From positions 38,736 to 102,735 of the forward strand of contig NZ_JAGGOO010000011.1 of the NCBI RefSeq assembly GCF_018614415.1: 64,000 nucleotides of DNA, in the 5' to 3' direction. This document shows positions 1 to 9,532 of this stretch, piece after piece. The notes under the pieces were generated by a model. The model saw only the letters and a program-made list of their open reading frames with translations, was not told the DNA's origin and made no database searches. A program made the position numbers and the translations under genes. The stretch's first letter is position 1. Every line of letters begins with the position of its first letter. Source of the stretch: Streptomyces sp. ISL-12. GTDB lineage: Bacteria; Actinomycetota; Actinomycetes; Streptomycetales; Streptomycetaceae.

Positions 1-1027
1 CGACCGTCTCGGTCTCGCCGGCGTGCAGCTTGACCAGGTACTTGATCGTCGCGATGACGTCCTCGACGGTCAGGATGCCCGCGTCGAGGGGGGCGTCCGC
101 GCCGAGCTTCTTGTTGACCTTGTAGCGGCCGACCTTGGCGAGGTCGTAGCGCTTCGGGTTGAAGTACAGGTTCTCGAGCAGCGTCTGCGCGGCCTCGCGG
201 GTCGGGGGCTCGCCCGGACGCAGCTTGCGGTAGATGTCGAGCAGCGCGTCGTCCTGGCCCTGGGTGTGGTCCTTCTCCAGGGTGGCGCGCATGGACTCGT
301 ACTCGCCGAACTCCTCCAGGATCTGCTCGGTGGTCCAGCCGAGCGCCTTGAGGAGGACGGTCACGGACTGCTTGCGCTTGCGGTCGATGCGCACACCGAC
401 CATGTCGCGCTTGTCGATCTCCATCTCCAGCCAGGCACCCCGGGACGGGATGATCTTGGCGGAGAAGATGTCCTTGTCGGACGTCTTGTCGATGGAGGAG
501 TCGAAGTAGACACCCGGGGACCGGACGAGCTGCGACACCACGACACGCTCGGTGCCGTTGATGACGAAGGTGCCCTTGTTCGTCATGAGCGGGAAGTCGC
601 CCATGAAGACGGTCTGGGACTTGATCTCGCCGGTCTCGTTGTTGGTGAACTCGGCGGTGACGAAGAGCGGGGCGGCGAACGTGAAGTCGCGCTCCTTGCA
701 CTCGTCGATGGAGTTCTTCGGCGGCTCGAAGCGGTGGTCGCGGAAGGTCAGCGACATCGACCCGGAGAAGTCCTCGATCGGGGAGATCTCCTCGAAGATC
801 TCCTCCAGGCCGGACTTGGTGGGGACGTCGTGACCCGACTCGAGAGCCTCCTCGACGCGAGCCTTCCAAGCGTCGTTGCCGAGCAGCCAGTCGAAGCTCT
901 CGGTTTGCAGCGCGAGAAGGTTCGGAACCTCGAGGGGCTCCTTGATCTTTGCAAAGGAGATGCGCAGCGGGGCGGTGCTGGCAGCGTTGTTCGTATTCGC
1001 GGTCGAGGCATTGCGCGAGGCGGCCAA
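1..1027 (-). CDS. rpoB: RNA polymerase beta subunit, N-terminal part (cut by window edge)
   Basis: This is the 5' third (342 codons) of rpoB, the catalytic beta subunit of RNA polymerase; the rest lies beyond position 1. The translation begins [17 protein letters not shown] and continues with the conserved [17 protein letters not shown] segment and the beta lobe sequences typical of actinobacteria. No ATG precedes this. I place the start at a TTG (1025-1027) because GAAGGA (1035-1040) lies seven bases upstream and the N-terminus matches known Streptomyces RpoB. The gene is downstream of rplJ-rplL in the usual rplJL-rpoBC order. The rifampicin region lies outside the window. Identity is certain; the TTG start is an inference from the ribosome binding site. 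Confidence 0.97.
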   Translation of the reverse strand, partial: MAASRNASTANTNNAASTAPLRISFAKIKEPLEVPNLLALQTESFDWLLGNDAWKARVEEALESGHDVPTKSGLEEIFEEISPIEDFSGSMSLTFRDHRFEPPKNSIDECKERDFTFAAPLFVTAEFTNNETGEIKSQTVFMGDFPLMTNKGTFVINGTERVVVSQLVRSPGVYFDSSIDKTSDKDIFSAKIIPSRGAWLEMEIDKRDMVGVRIDRKRKQSVTVLLKALGWTTEQILEEFGEYESMRATLEKDHTQGQDDALLDIYRKLRPGEPPTREAAQTLLENLYFNPKRYDLAKVGRYKVNKKLGADAPLDAGILTVEDVIATIKYLVKLHAGETETV

Positions 1028-1500
1028 GAGGGGGTCCTTCCGAGGGCTCGGACTCACTACGCGCGTACCGGTCCCTCACCCCACACGGAGACAGACTTCC
1101 CGTTGTGGCCGTTCGGCCAGGTCAGAGATGGTCCGGTTTCCGTGCTCGAGCGAGGGCATGCCCCTGGTGACGGGCAGGGAGCAGCTAACAGGCAGCGCAA
1201 AGGGTCAGTGTAGCCACTTGGCACACTGATGTCCAGTCCCGCTCTACGGAGCGCCTCACTACCCTCATCTCAACGCCTGCGGCAAGCCTGCCCTCAACGC
1301 ACGGTGATACTTCCCTCTGCGCCGCCGATCCATGCCTCGGAACCCGGATCGTTGTGACGACGCGTCCTGAGAATTGCGCGCTGCGTGCGGTTCGTCAAGG
1401 CCCCCCTTGCCCGAACCGGAGCGCTCGAAGACACAACGAAGATCACCATACCTCGCACACACACAGTCGCAAGGCAACCACGGCGAGGGCCCGGGAACGA

Positions 1501-1536
1501 CGAAGAGCGACCACCCGGATGGATGATCGCTCTTCG
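1501..1536 (-). terminator. Stem-loop in the rplL-rpoB spacer (attenuator or processing site)
   Basis: Perfect 10-bp arms CGAAGAGCGA / TCGCTCTTCG enclose a 16-base loop, without a T tract. It sits 70 bases after rplL in the 578-bp spacer (1028-1605) before rpoB. Such spacers hold a partial terminator or RNase III processing site that adjusts RNA polymerase output relative to L10/L12. I see no gene in the rest of the spacer. Confidence 0.6.
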
Positions 1537-1605
1537 GTGCGTACGCGTTACAGCCCTGGCGGAATGTTTACCGCGCTACGGGCCGCCGACGCGGTCGCGA
1601 AGGTC

Positions 1606-1995
1606 TTACTTGACCTCGACGGAGGCGCCGGCGCCCTTGAGGGACTCGGCGGCCTTCTCGGCGGCGTCCTTGGCAACCTTCTCCAGGACGGGCTTCGGGG
1701 CGCCGTCCACCAGGTCCTTGGCCTCCTTCAGGCCGAGGGAGGTCAGCTCGCGCACGACCTTGATGACCTGGATCTTCTTGTCGCCGGCACCGGTGAGGAT
1801 GACGTCGAACTCGTCCTTCTCCTCGGCCTGCTCGGCGGCGGCGCCACCAGCGGCACCACCTGCGACGACGACCGGCGCGGCAGCGGCGGCGGTGACGTCG
1901 AACTTCTCCTCGAACGCCTTCACGAACTCGGAGAGCTCGATGAGGGTCATCTCCTCGAACTGCGCGAGCAGGTCTTCCTGGCTGAGCTTCGCCAT
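1606..1995 (-). CDS. rplL: Ribosomal protein L7/L12
   Basis: The gene encodes the 129-residue stalk protein L7/L12, present as dimers on L10 and needed for recruiting and activating translational GTPases. The N-terminal dimerisation domain ([20 protein letters not shown]), an Ala/Gly-rich hinge (about residues 36-55) and the C-terminal domain ([20 protein letters not shown], then the [16 protein letters not shown] block) are all visible. It lies 142 bases downstream of rplJ, in the same operon. Length and sequence are normal for the family. Confidence 0.99.
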   Translation of the reverse strand: MAKLSQEDLLAQFEEMTLIELSEFVKAFEEKFDVTAAAAAPVVVAGGAAGGAAAEQAEEKDEFDVILTGAGDKKIQVIKVVRELTSLGLKEAKDLVDGAPKPVLEKVAKDAAEKAAESLKGAGASVEVK

Positions 1996-2137
1996 GATGG
2001 CGGTCCTTCCACTATTCGGCAGGGGGTGCCGGATGTACTGGGTGACGCGGGCGTGTGCCTTACGGCATTACTGCGTAGACGTCGGGCCCGCTGCGACCCT
2101 TGCCGCTCAGGCGGCGCGGGTCAGAAAGCGAGCCGAA

Positions 2138-2668
2138 TTACTCGGCACCGCCCTGCTCGTCCTGCTTGGCACGGAGCGCGTCCACGGTGCGGACGAGCTT
2201 CGAGGGCAGCGCCTGGAAGACGGAGGCAGCCTGGGACTGCTTCGCCTTGAAGGCACCGGCCAGCTTGGAGAGCAGAACCTCGCGGGACTCGAGGTCCGCA
2301 AGCTTCTTGATCTCGTCGGCGGACAGCGCCTTGCCGTCAAGGACACCGCCCTTGATGACGAGATTCGGGTTGTCCTTGGCGAAGTCGCGCAGACCCTTCG
2401 CCGACTCCACCGGGTCACCGGTGATGAAGGCGACAGCCGTCGGACCACTGAAGTAGTCGTCCAGCGTCGTGATCCCGGCCTCGTTGGCCGCAATCTTGGT
2501 CAGCGTGTTCTTCACCACGGCGTACTGGGCGTTCTCACCGAGCGACCGGCGCAGCGTCTTGAGCTGCGCCACGGTGAGACCGCGGTACTCGGTCAGCACG
2601 GCGGCGTTCGAGTTGCGGAACTGGTCCGTCAGCTCGGCAACCGCGGCAGCCTTGTCGGGCCTCGCCAT
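2138..2668 (-). CDS. rplJ: Ribosomal protein L10
   Basis: This is the 176-residue stalk-base protein L10, which anchors L7/L12 dimers to 23S rRNA. It begins [20 protein letters not shown], with the conserved [19 protein letters not shown] segment near residues 42-60 and the C-terminal helix that binds L12. In bacteria L10-L12 represses its own mRNA through the leader directly upstream, which is recognisable here. First gene of the rplJ-rplL-rpoB transcription unit. Confidence 0.99.
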   Translation of the reverse strand: MARPDKAAAVAELTDQFRNSNAAVLTEYRGLTVAQLKTLRRSLGENAQYAVVKNTLTKIAANEAGITTLDDYFSGPTAVAFITGDPVESAKGLRDFAKDNPNLVIKGGVLDGKALSADEIKKLADLESREVLLSKLAGAFKAKQSQAASVFQALPSKLVRTVDALRAKQDEQGGAE

Positions 2669-2900
2669 AGAGCCTCGGCCTCCTTCCGGGTGATTCGGAC
2701 CGCGCGGACCCGAAGGAGGACTGGGGAAAACGAAACGCCCCGGCGCAGGCGCACGGGGCGTAGCTCAACCGGTTTTCCTCCGCACGCGCACGGTACGGAT
2801 TCCGTCGGGAGCTTCTCCACTGACACCTGCGCGGGTCGTCCGCTGTTCAGCGGATCCTTCGGCCACCGCACCTTCTTGCGAACGTGCGGCAACGACCAGC
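2669..2900 (-). ncRNA. L10 leader (autoregulatory 5' UTR of rplJ)
   Basis: About 230 bases of structured leader precede rplJ. It contains a strong hairpin (CGCCCCG...CGGGGCG, about 2736-2760) and further complementary arms up to about 2880. Position and shape fit the ribosomal L10 leader family, where free L10-L12 binds the mRNA and lowers rplJL expression. Exact ends were not folded and are approximate. Confidence 0.6.
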
Positions 2901-2960
2901 GGTCTTTGGCTTCTCAAGGAGAGTACGCGACCGGATCGCCGGCAGGCAAATCCGGTCAGC

Positions 2961-2999
2961 GGACCGTCGTCATGACCTCAGTGGACCGTCGTCATGACC
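2961..2999. repeat. Two 17-bp direct repeats upstream of the rplJ leader
   Basis: GGACCGTCGTCATGACC occurs at 2961-2977 and 2983-2999, a 22-bp pitch (two helical turns). Each copy contains the palindrome GTCATGAC. They lie in the rplJ promoter region just after the end of the upstream lipoprotein gene, so an operator role is possible but untested. Confidence 0.6.
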
Positions 3000-3013
3000 G
3001 GGACGGGAGCGGC

Positions 3014-4021
3014 TCAGGCGCCGGAGGAGTCCAGCGCCTCCAGATCGGCCAGCTCCTTCTCGATGTCGTCGAGCTGCTTGTCGAGGTCCTCGGTGGAGCC
3101 GGTGCCGGTGGAACCGGTCGCGTCGGAGAGGTCGCCGAGCGCGTCGCCCATGCTCTTGAGCATCTCGAACAGGTCGGTGGTCTCACTGGCCGGCGGCACC
3201 TCGACCTCGGCCTTGGCGCCGTAGTCCGAGAACTTCATGCTCGTGTCGATGTCGCCCTCGGGGGACTCGATCGTCACGTCCATGCGGACCGGCAGGTCGT
3301 TCTCGTCGACCCAGACCTCGGTGTCGTAGCCCTTGACGCCGGACTTCTCGATGTTGTCCAGGAGCTGCTTGCGCTCCGCGGGCTCCAGCACGTCCAGGCT
3401 CTCGTTGCTCTCCATCATCTCCTTGACGGTGAGCATGCCCTTGTAGTGGTCGGCCTCGACGCCGCCGATCTTCTCGGTGCCGACGTGCTTGAGGCTGGGC
3501 GACTCCAGCATCATGGCGAGCTGCTCGGCCGGGTTCTGGTTCACGTTCTCCAGGCTCGAGGTCATCTGCTTGGCCAGCGCCTCGTCCCCGGACGCCTCCG
3601 CCACGGCGGCCAGGTCGAACTTCATCCAGCGCTTGCCGCCCATGTCCTTGGCGGCCTCGGCCCCCATGTCCATGTACATGACGTTGTCCTGCCAGATCAT
3701 GCGCATCTGGTCGGGAGCGTTCGCCCCGGCGGCCGCGAACGCGGAGCCCTTCATCGTCATATCCATGACGGTCGGGTCCCAGCCCATCACGCCGCTCATG
3801 GTCATGTCGCCGCCCGCCGCGGTCGGCATCGACATGGTCATCTCGATCTTGGCCGACTTGGCCTCGGCGGTCTTCTCGTACGCCGCCGTGATCACCTGGT
3901 GGACCGTCCGCTCGGCGGCCCCGTCCTTCTCCGCGCCACAGCCGACGGCACCGCCGGCCAGCACCAGCGCCGCGATTCCGGCGAGGGTGGCCCCGCCCCG
4001 CTTACCTATACCGAGCTCCAT
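3014..4021 (-). CDS. LppX/LprAFG-type lipoprotein
   Basis: A 335-residue secreted lipoprotein. The start ATG at 4021 follows a GGGGGGA ribosome binding site. The signal peptide ends in the lipobox LAGGAVGC with the lipidated Cys near residue 28. The body resembles the LolA/LppX fold of mycobacterial LppX/LprG (DRDLPVRMDVT-like strand, here ENDLPVRMDVTIESPEGDID). The C-terminal tail is acidic and helix-prone. Streptomyces genomes typically carry one or two such genes between rplJ and rplA. Members bind lipids or acyl chains outside the membrane; the ligand here is unknown. It is followed upstream by a related paralogue. Confidence 0.85.
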   Translation of the reverse strand: MELGIGKRGGATLAGIAALVLAGGAVGCGAEKDGAAERTVHQVITAAYEKTAEAKSAKIEMTMSMPTAAGGDMTMSGVMGWDPTVMDMTMKGSAFAAAGANAPDQMRMIWQDNVMYMDMGAEAAKDMGGKRWMKFDLAAVAEASGDEALAKQMTSSLENVNQNPAEQLAMMLESPSLKHVGTEKIGGVEADHYKGMLTVKEMMESNESLDVLEPAERKQLLDNIEKSGVKGYDTEVWVDENDLPVRMDVTIESPEGDIDTSMKFSDYGAKAEVEVPPASETTDLFEMLKSMGDALGDLSDATGSTGTGSTEDLDKQLDDIEKELADLEALDSSGA

Positions 4022-4078
4022 GATTCCCCCCAAGGAAACAAAAGGAACAGTTTGCTGATCTTTGAAAACTCTGTGAGC

Positions 4079-4936
4079 TTATCCCAGCGGATCTCCGGCT
4101 TCCCCCTCCTCGCCGCCCGCCCCGCTCAACAGTTCGGTCACGTCCCGGGTGTCGTCCGCCGGGGGCTGTTCGGCGCGGACCCGTACGCCGTAGTCGTGGT
4201 AGTGGGCGGTCTGGGTCAGCGCGCCGTCCGCCGTGGTCGCCTTCTCCACCTTTTTGACCATCAGGTCCCGGTCGTCTATCCAGACCTCGACGGTCTGGCC
4301 GGTGACACCGGCGTCCATGTCCCGGACCGTGCCCGAGTAGTGCGTGGTGCGCCTGCCGCGCACCCGCTCCGCGCCGACCTCCCGCACGTCGTCGGAGGCC
4401 AGCAGCAGGTCCAGGGACCGGTCGGGGGTCGCGGCCCGTATCCGGTCCCCCAGTTCCGCTCCGGAGCCGCCCGCCAGGTCGTCCAGGTCGTCGTACGCGT
4501 ATCTGACCCAGTGCCGGCCACCCGCCCGCGCCGCGAAGGCGTCGCCCATGCGCGCGTAGTACGCGTCGGGCAGATAGCGGGCCTCCATCGACGCGCTGCC
4601 CAGTTGCCGCATGCTGTCGGCCAGGGTGCCGCCGGTGTAGGTCAGGGTGAGGGTGCCGGTGACCCCCTCGGTCCAGCCGAGGACGCCGTCCGCCGTCAGG
4701 GAGATCGTGGAGCCGATCCGCGTCGTGGACGTCACCCGGGCGGACCGGGCCGACTCCGTCGCCCGCTCGGCCGCACGCAGCCCGGCGGTCACGGCGGCCG
4801 GCACGGAGGCGGCCGGCCGGCCGTCGTCGGCGTCCGACGGGCCGCAGCCGGTCCCGCCCGCCACCAGCACCGCGATCACCGCGGCCACCGTGAGCGCGGT
4901 CCGCCCCGTCGGCCACCGCACGCCCGTCCCCGCCAT
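4079..4936 (-). CDS. LppX/LprAFG-type lipoprotein (paralogue)
   Basis: A 285-residue lipoprotein with signal peptide and lipobox LVAGGTGC (Cys about residue 31, counting from the ATG at 4936; a GTG at 4945 is an alternative). The mature part shows the same pattern as the downstream neighbour: a GVLGWTEGV strand, a VRYAYDDLDDL region and a final DRDLMVKKVEKATTADG segment matching the ENDLPVRMDV strand of the paralogue. The two genes are 57 bases apart and probably arose by tandem duplication. Function is likely extracytoplasmic lipid or hydrophobic-ligand binding; unproven. Confidence 0.8.
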   Translation of the reverse strand: MAGTGVRWPTGRTALTVAAVIAVLVAGGTGCGPSDADDGRPAASVPAAVTAGLRAAERATESARSARVTSTTRIGSTISLTADGVLGWTEGVTGTLTLTYTGGTLADSMRQLGSASMEARYLPDAYYARMGDAFAARAGGRHWVRYAYDDLDDLAGGSGAELGDRIRAATPDRSLDLLLASDDVREVGAERVRGRRTTHYSGTVRDMDAGVTGQTVEVWIDDRDLMVKKVEKATTADGALTQTAHYHDYGVRVRAEQPPADDTRDVTELLSGAGGEEGEAGDPLG

Positions 4937-5024
4937 CGCCGTCACCCGCCCCCCCCAGCCGTCGCCCCACCTGTCCCGTATCAGAAAGCTAACGCAGAGC
5001 ACTGACAACCGGCCCGGACGGGGA

Positions 5025-5058
5025 CGGGCCCCGCACCCTGGAAGGGGTGCGGGGCCCG
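5025..5058 (-). terminator. Terminator after rplA
   Basis: Perfect 14-bp arms CGGGCCCCGCACCC / GGGTGCGGGGCCCG around a 6-base loop, 25 bases beyond the rplA stop. No strong U tract, as is common in Streptomyces. Confidence 0.8.
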
Positions 5059-5083
5059 TGAACCGGTGGGGCGAGCCGTCGGC

Positions 5084-5809
5084 TCAGACCGCGGCCGGGT
5101 CCTCCTCGACGAGGAGGTTGCGGGTGCGGTTGGAGTCGACCGGAATGCCGGGGCCCATCGTGGTGCTGATGGCGGCCTTCTTGATGTAGCGGCCCTTGGC
5201 GGCGGACGGCTTCAGACGGAGGATCTCCTCCAGGGCCGCGCCGTAGTTCTCCACCAGCTTGGTGTCGTCGAACGACGTCTTGCCGATGATGAAGTGCAGG
5301 TTCGCGTGCTTGTCGACACGGAACTCGATCTTGCCGCCCTTGATCTCGGTCACGGCCTTGGCCACGTCCGGGGTCACGGTGCCCGTCTTCGGGTTCGGCA
5401 TCAGACCACGCGGGCCGAGGACGCGGCCGAGGCGGCCGACCTTGCCCATGAGGTCCGGGGTGGCGACGACGGCGTCGAAGTCCAGACGGCCCTTCGACAC
5501 CTCGTCGATCAGTTCGTCGGAGCCGACGATGTCGGCGCCCGCGGCGGTCGCGGCCTCGGCACGGTCACCGGTCGCGAAGACCAGGACCCGGGCGGTCTTG
5601 CCGGTGCCGTGCGGGAGGTTCACGGTGCCACGGACCATCTGGTCGGCCTTGCGCGGGTCGACACCCAGGCGGAAGGCGACCTCGACGGTGCCGTCGAACT
5701 TGGTCGTGGAGGTCTCCTTGGCGAGACGGACGGCCTCGAGCGGGGCGTACAGCTTCTCCCGGTCGATCTTGGCGTCCGCAGCGCGGAGAGACTTGCTGCG
5801 CTTGCTCAC
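5084..5809 (-). CDS. rplA: Ribosomal protein L1
   Basis: This is the 241-residue L1 stalk protein, which binds 23S rRNA and takes part in deacyl-tRNA release. It begins [20 protein letters not shown] and contains the L1 signature region around [20 protein letters not shown]. It follows rplK by 84 bases in the same operon; L1 commonly autoregulates this operon. Normal length. Confidence 0.99.
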   Translation of the reverse strand: MSKRSKSLRAADAKIDREKLYAPLEAVRLAKETSTTKFDGTVEVAFRLGVDPRKADQMVRGTVNLPHGTGKTARVLVFATGDRAEAATAAGADIVGSDELIDEVSKGRLDFDAVVATPDLMGKVGRLGRVLGPRGLMPNPKTGTVTPDVAKAVTEIKGGKIEFRVDKHANLHFIIGKTSFDDTKLVENYGAALEEILRLKPSAAKGRYIKKAAISTTMGPGIPVDSNRTRNLLVEEDPAAV

Positions 5810-5893
5810 TGTTGCTCCTGTTGGCTCTTGAGGAGTCGTGGTCCGGGCCGAGCAGGCCCTTCCACTACTACTGCTGGGTTACGGGGGTGGAGG

Positions 5894-6328
5894 TCAGCCC
5901 TCGACCGTGACGCCCATGGAACGGGCGGTGCCGGCGATGATCTTCTCGGCGGCGTCCAGGTCGTTGGCGTTGAGGTCGGGCATCTTGGTGGTGGCGATCT
6001 CACGGACCTGGTCACGCGTGATCTTCGCGACCTTGGTCTTGTGCGGCTCGCCGGAGCCCTTCTCCACGCCCGCGGCCTTGAGGATCATCTTCGCGGCCGG
6101 CGGGGTCTTGGTGATGAAGGTGAAGGTGCGGTCCTCGTAGACCGTGATCTCCACCGGGATGACCCAGCCACGCTGCGACTCGGTCGCGGCGTTGTAGGCC
6201 TTGCAGAACTCCATGATGTTCACGCCGTGCTGACCCAGCGCGGGGCCGACCGGCGGAGCCGGGTTCGCGGCACCGGCCTGGATCTGGAGCTTGATGAGCC
6301 CCGTGACCTTCTTCTTCTTGGGAGGCAT
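5894..6328 (-). CDS. rplK: Ribosomal protein L11
   Basis: The 144-residue L11 of the GTPase-associated centre, also the binding partner of RelA and thiopeptides. Start [20 protein letters not shown], with the conserved [19 protein letters not shown] segment and the C-terminal rRNA-binding domain ending [10 protein letters not shown]. First gene of rplK-rplA, downstream of the nusG terminator. Confidence 0.99.
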   Translation of the reverse strand: MPPKKKKVTGLIKLQIQAGAANPAPPVGPALGQHGVNIMEFCKAYNAATESQRGWVIPVEITVYEDRTFTFITKTPPAAKMILKAAGVEKGSGEPHKTKVAKITRDQVREIATTKMPDLNANDLDAAEKIIAGTARSMGVTVEG

Positions 6329-6431
6329 GGCTCTCCGGGTCCTTTCGATTCGGGTCCTGCCAGCGGCCGGGCGACAACTCGGACGCAGGCATACCGCACA
6401 ACGATAACGGGTATAGATGCGCGGCTGAAAA

Positions 6432-6477
6432 CCGAGCAGGTCAGACGCTCGCCGGAGCGACCGTCTGACCTGCTCGG
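6432..6477 (-). terminator. Terminator after nusG
   Basis: Perfect 16-bp arms CCGAGCAGGTCAGACG / CGTCTGACCTGCTCGG with a 14-base loop, 20 bases past the nusG stop. It separates secE-nusG from rplK-rplA. Confidence 0.8.
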
Positions 6478-6496
6478 ACGTAGGTGAGCCAGAAGG

Positions 6497-7360
6497 TCAG
6501 TTCTTCTGGATCTGGTCGAAGGAGAGCTCGACCGGCGTCTCGCGGCCGAAGATCTCGACGAGGCCCTTGACCTTCTTCGAGTCGGCGTTGATCTCGTTGA
6601 TCGTGGCCTGCAGCGTGGCGAACGGGCCGTCGGTGACGGTGACCGAGTCGCCGACCTCGAAGTCCAGCACCTGGACCTCGACCTTGCGCTGCGGCGCCGG
6701 CTTGCCCTCGGCCTCGGCTGCCTCGCGGGCGGCCTTCTCCTCGGCCTCGGGGGCGAGCATCTTGACGATCTCGTCCAGGGTCAGCGGGTACGGGTCGTAG
6801 GCGTTGCCGACGAAGCCGGTGACGCCGGGGGTGTTGCGGACGACGCCCCAGGACTCGTTGGTCAGGTCCATGCGGACCAGGACGTAACCCGGCAGCTTGT
6901 TCTGGCGGATCGTCTTGCGGTCGCCGTTCTTGATCTGGACGACCTCTTCCTGCGGCACCTCGGCCTGGAAGATGTAGTCCTCGACGTTGAGCGAGACGGC
7001 GCGCTGCTCCAGGTTGGTCTTCACGCGGTTCTCGTAGCCGGCGTACGTGTGGATGACGTACCACTCGCCGGGCAGGACGCGCAGTTCCTGGCGGAGCTTC
7101 TCGACCGGGTCGATGTCGGGCTCGTCCTCGGCCTCCGCCTCGTCGGCGGCGTCCTCGTCGGACTCGGCGTCTTCCGCGTCCTCGTCCTCGTCGGACTCGG
7201 GGGCCTCGATCTCGTCGGCGGTCTCGTCCGCGGCGGCATCGGCAGCCTGGGCCTCCGGGGAGGCCGCGGTGTCCTCGTTGTCCGCGCCCTCGACGGCGTC
7301 GAGCTCGTCCTCGACGGACTCGACCGGCTCGAGGGCGTCGTTCACGTTCGGGTCAGACAC
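6497..7360 (-). CDS. nusG: Transcription termination/antitermination factor NusG
   Basis: A 287-residue NusG that binds RNA polymerase and Rho or S10. The first about 100 residues are an acidic Glu/Asp/Ala-rich extension typical of Streptomyces. The NGN domain follows ([20 protein letters not shown]) and a C-terminal KOW domain ([20 protein letters not shown]), separated by a charged linker carrying [14 protein letters not shown]. The extension makes it about 100 residues longer than the E. coli protein. It lies 80 bases after secE in the same direction. Confidence 0.98.
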   Translation of the reverse strand: MSDPNVNDALEPVESVEDELDAVEGADNEDTAASPEAQAADAAADETADEIEAPESDEDEDAEDAESDEDAADEAEAEDEPDIDPVEKLRQELRVLPGEWYVIHTYAGYENRVKTNLEQRAVSLNVEDYIFQAEVPQEEVVQIKNGDRKTIRQNKLPGYVLVRMDLTNESWGVVRNTPGVTGFVGNAYDPYPLTLDEIVKMLAPEAEEKAAREAAEAEGKPAPQRKVEVQVLDFEVGDSVTVTDGPFATLQATINEINADSKKVKGLVEIFGRETPVELSFDQIQKN

Positions 7361-7440
7361 GGTGGCTGCTTCTTCCTGGATACATAGGGGTGGAACACGC
7401 GAAAGGAGCGCCGGGTACCTCGGCGCTCTTCGCTCGCGGG

Positions 7441-7728
7441 TCAGCCGAAGACGTACTTGGCGGCGTGGCTGAGCCCATAGTCAATCACGGTGACCAGGCC
7501 GATCATGATGACGACGAAGATGATCACCACAGTGGTGTACGTCGTCAGCTGATTGCGACTCGGCCAGACCACCTTGCGGAGTTCCGCGATGATCTGGCGG
7601 TAGAAGAGTGCGAGACGCTTCAGGGGGCCCTTCTTGGCACGCTTGCCGCCCTTGCGCTGCTTCTTCTTGGAGTCCGGCGCCTCGTCCTGGGCATCAGGCA
7701 TGTCGATGGAGCCCACGGCGTCCGTCAC
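7441..7728 (-). CDS. secE: Preprotein translocase subunit SecE
   Basis: A 95-residue SecE with a charged Lys-rich N-terminal tail ([15 protein letters not shown]), the amphipathic conserved helix ([17 protein letters not shown]) and one C-terminal membrane helix ([20 protein letters not shown]). It clamps SecY in the inner-membrane Sec channel. It sits between tRNA-Trp and nusG as in all Streptomyces. Confidence 0.98.
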   Translation of the reverse strand: MTDAVGSIDMPDAQDEAPDSKKKQRKGGKRAKKGPLKRLALFYRQIIAELRKVVWPSRNQLTTYTTVVIIFVVIMIGLVTVIDYGLSHAAKYVFG

Positions 7729-7836
7729 TCGTCCTCACCTGATTCCGGGTCGTGGCCGTGCCGCGCCCGGTCTGAGCCGCACGGCGGTGCATTGCTGTAC
7801 GTACATGCGCACACATCCTGGCGAAGGTGTGTGTAG

Positions 7837-7909
7837 CAGGGCCGGAGGGACTTGAACCCCCAACCGCTGGTTTTGGAGACCAGTGCTCTACCAATTGAGC
7901 TACGACCCT
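7837..7909 (-). tRNA. tRNA-Trp (CCA anticodon)
   Basis: A 73-base cloverleaf: acceptor AGGGTCG / CGGCCCT, anticodon stem CTGGT / ACCAG with loop CTCCAAA, T arm with GTTCAAGTC. CCA is not encoded. It lies upstream of secE. Confidence 0.97.
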
Positions 7910-8181
7910 TTGCGTGTCCCCCAACGTACCGCATCCACTCGGATGCTTGGTGTGCACCGGGTGAGCGCGGGCTGCTGGAGGCCGACGAGGTGTGAGTGTA
8001 CGTGGTTCGGCGCCGGGCGTCGAACAGAAAGCACCAGGAGAGGACCGGATACGGCCCGGGTGACCGAAGATCGCCCTGGCCGGGAGGCGGTTCCGGACTG
8101 TTGTTCACAGCTATGTCCGGACCTGTTCAGTCCGTGAAACCCGCGTGCCGGGCAGGTTTCCGGTCTGGAACGATGGGGCGC

Positions 8182-9408
8182 ATGAGCGCTGCAACCCCTC
8201 CCACCGAGCGCCGGGTCTCCGCCCGAGTCGGCGCGATCTCCGAGTCCGCCACCCTCGCCGTCGACGCCAAGGCGAAGGCCCTCAAGGCCGCCGGGCGGCC
8301 GGTGATCGGCTTCGGCGCCGGTGAGCCGGACTTCCCGACGCCCGACTACATCGTCGAGGCGGCGATCGAGGCCTGCAAGAACCCGAAGTACCACCGCTAC
8401 ACCCCGGCCGGTGGTCTGCCCGAGCTGAAGGCCGCGATCGCCGCGAAGACCCTGCGCGACTCCGGCTACGAGGTCGACGCCTCCCAGATCCTCGTCACCA
8501 ACGGCGGCAAGCAGGCCATCTACGAGGCGTTCGCCGCGATCCTGGACCCGGGCGACGAGGTCATCGTCCCGGCGCCGTACTGGACGACGTACCCGGAGTC
8601 GATCCGGCTGGCCGGCGGTGTCCCGGTCGAGGTCGTCGCGGACGAGACGACCGGCTACCGGGTCAGCGTCGAGCAGCTGGAGGCGGCCCGCACGGAGAAG
8701 ACCAAGGTCGTCCTCTTCGTCTCCCCGTCCAACCCGACCGGCGCGGTCTACACCGAGGCCGAGACCGAGGCCATCGGCCACTGGGCCGTCGAGCACGGCC
8801 TGTGGGTGCTGACCGACGAGATCTACGAGCACCTGGTCTACGGCGGCGCCACGGCCGTGTCGCTCCCGGCGGTCGTGCCCGAGCTGCGCGACAAGTGCAT
8901 CGTGGTCAACGGTGTCGCCAAGACGTACGCGATGACCGGCTGGCGGGTGGGCTGGGTCATCGGCCCCAAGGACGTGGTGAAGGCCGCCGCCAACCTCCAG
9001 TCGCACGCCACCTCCAACGTCGCCAACGTCTCCCAGGCCGCCGCGCTGGCCGCCGTCTCCGGCAGCCTGGACGCCGTCGCGACGATGCGCGAGGCGTTCG
9101 ACCGCCGCCGCAGGACGATCGTGCGGATGCTCAACGAGATCGACGGCGTGCTCTGCCCCGAGCCCGAGGGCGCGTTCTACGCCTACCCGTCGGTCAAGGC
9201 GCTGATCGGCAAGGAGATCCGCGGCCGCCGCCCGAAGGACACGGTCGAGCTGGCCGCGCTCATCCTGGAGGAGGCCGAGGTCGCGGTGGTACCCGGCGAG
9301 GCCTTCGGCACGCCCGGCTACCTGCGGCTGTCGTACGCGCTGGGCGACGAGGACCTCGTCGAGGGCGTCAGCCGCGTCCAGAAGCTGCTGGCGGAGGCCA
9401 GGGACTGA
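8182..9408 (+). CDS. Pyridoxal-phosphate aminotransferase (aspartate aminotransferase family)
   Basis: A 408-residue class I/II aminotransferase, commonly annotated aspC in Streptomyces. Visible motifs are [16 protein letters not shown] near the N-terminus, the [11 protein letters not shown] cofactor region, the [11 protein letters not shown] segment and the PLP-lysine motif [16 protein letters not shown]. The catalytic C-terminal Arg region is [15 protein letters not shown]. The reaction is transfer of amino groups between aspartate (or a related amino acid) and 2-oxoglutarate. I chose the ATG at 8182; an ATG three codons upstream is possible. It is monocistronic, followed by a long palindrome terminator. 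Confidence 0.93.
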   Translation: MSAATPPTERRVSARVGAISESATLAVDAKAKALKAAGRPVIGFGAGEPDFPTPDYIVEAAIEACKNPKYHRYTPAGGLPELKAAIAAKTLRDSGYEVDASQILVTNGGKQAIYEAFAAILDPGDEVIVPAPYWTTYPESIRLAGGVPVEVVADETTGYRVSVEQLEAARTEKTKVVLFVSPSNPTGAVYTEAETEAIGHWAVEHGLWVLTDEIYEHLVYGGATAVSLPAVVPELRDKCIVVNGVAKTYAMTGWRVGWVIGPKDVVKAAANLQSHATSNVANVSQAAALAAVSGSLDAVATMREAFDRRRRTIVRMLNEIDGVLCPEPEGAFYAYPSVKALIGKEIRGRRPKDTVELAALILEEAEVAVVPGEAFGTPGYLRLSYALGDEDLVEGVSRVQKLLAEARD

Positions 9409-9423
9409 CGCCTGCCGCCGTAC

Positions 9424-9459
9424 CGGGGAGGTCATAGGAACGTTCCTATGACCTCCCCG
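9424..9459. terminator. Perfect 36-bp palindrome terminator
   Basis: An uninterrupted palindrome centred on GGAACGTTCC with CGGGGAGG / CCTCCCCG ends, 16 bases after the aminotransferase stop and followed by a short T-rich stretch. Strong bidirectional terminator. Confidence 0.8.
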
Positions 9460-9532
9460 TTCTTTGTGCGAGCAAGACCCCGTCCGAGGAACCGGCTACC
9501 GGGACGCACACGACGTACGGCAAGATCCTTGG

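Noticed and set aside
1385..5005. A 1206-residue plus-strand open frame over rplL-rplJ-lipoproteins
   Set aside because: It is the shadow of minus-strand ribosomal and lipoprotein genes; the real proteins on the other strand are unmistakable.
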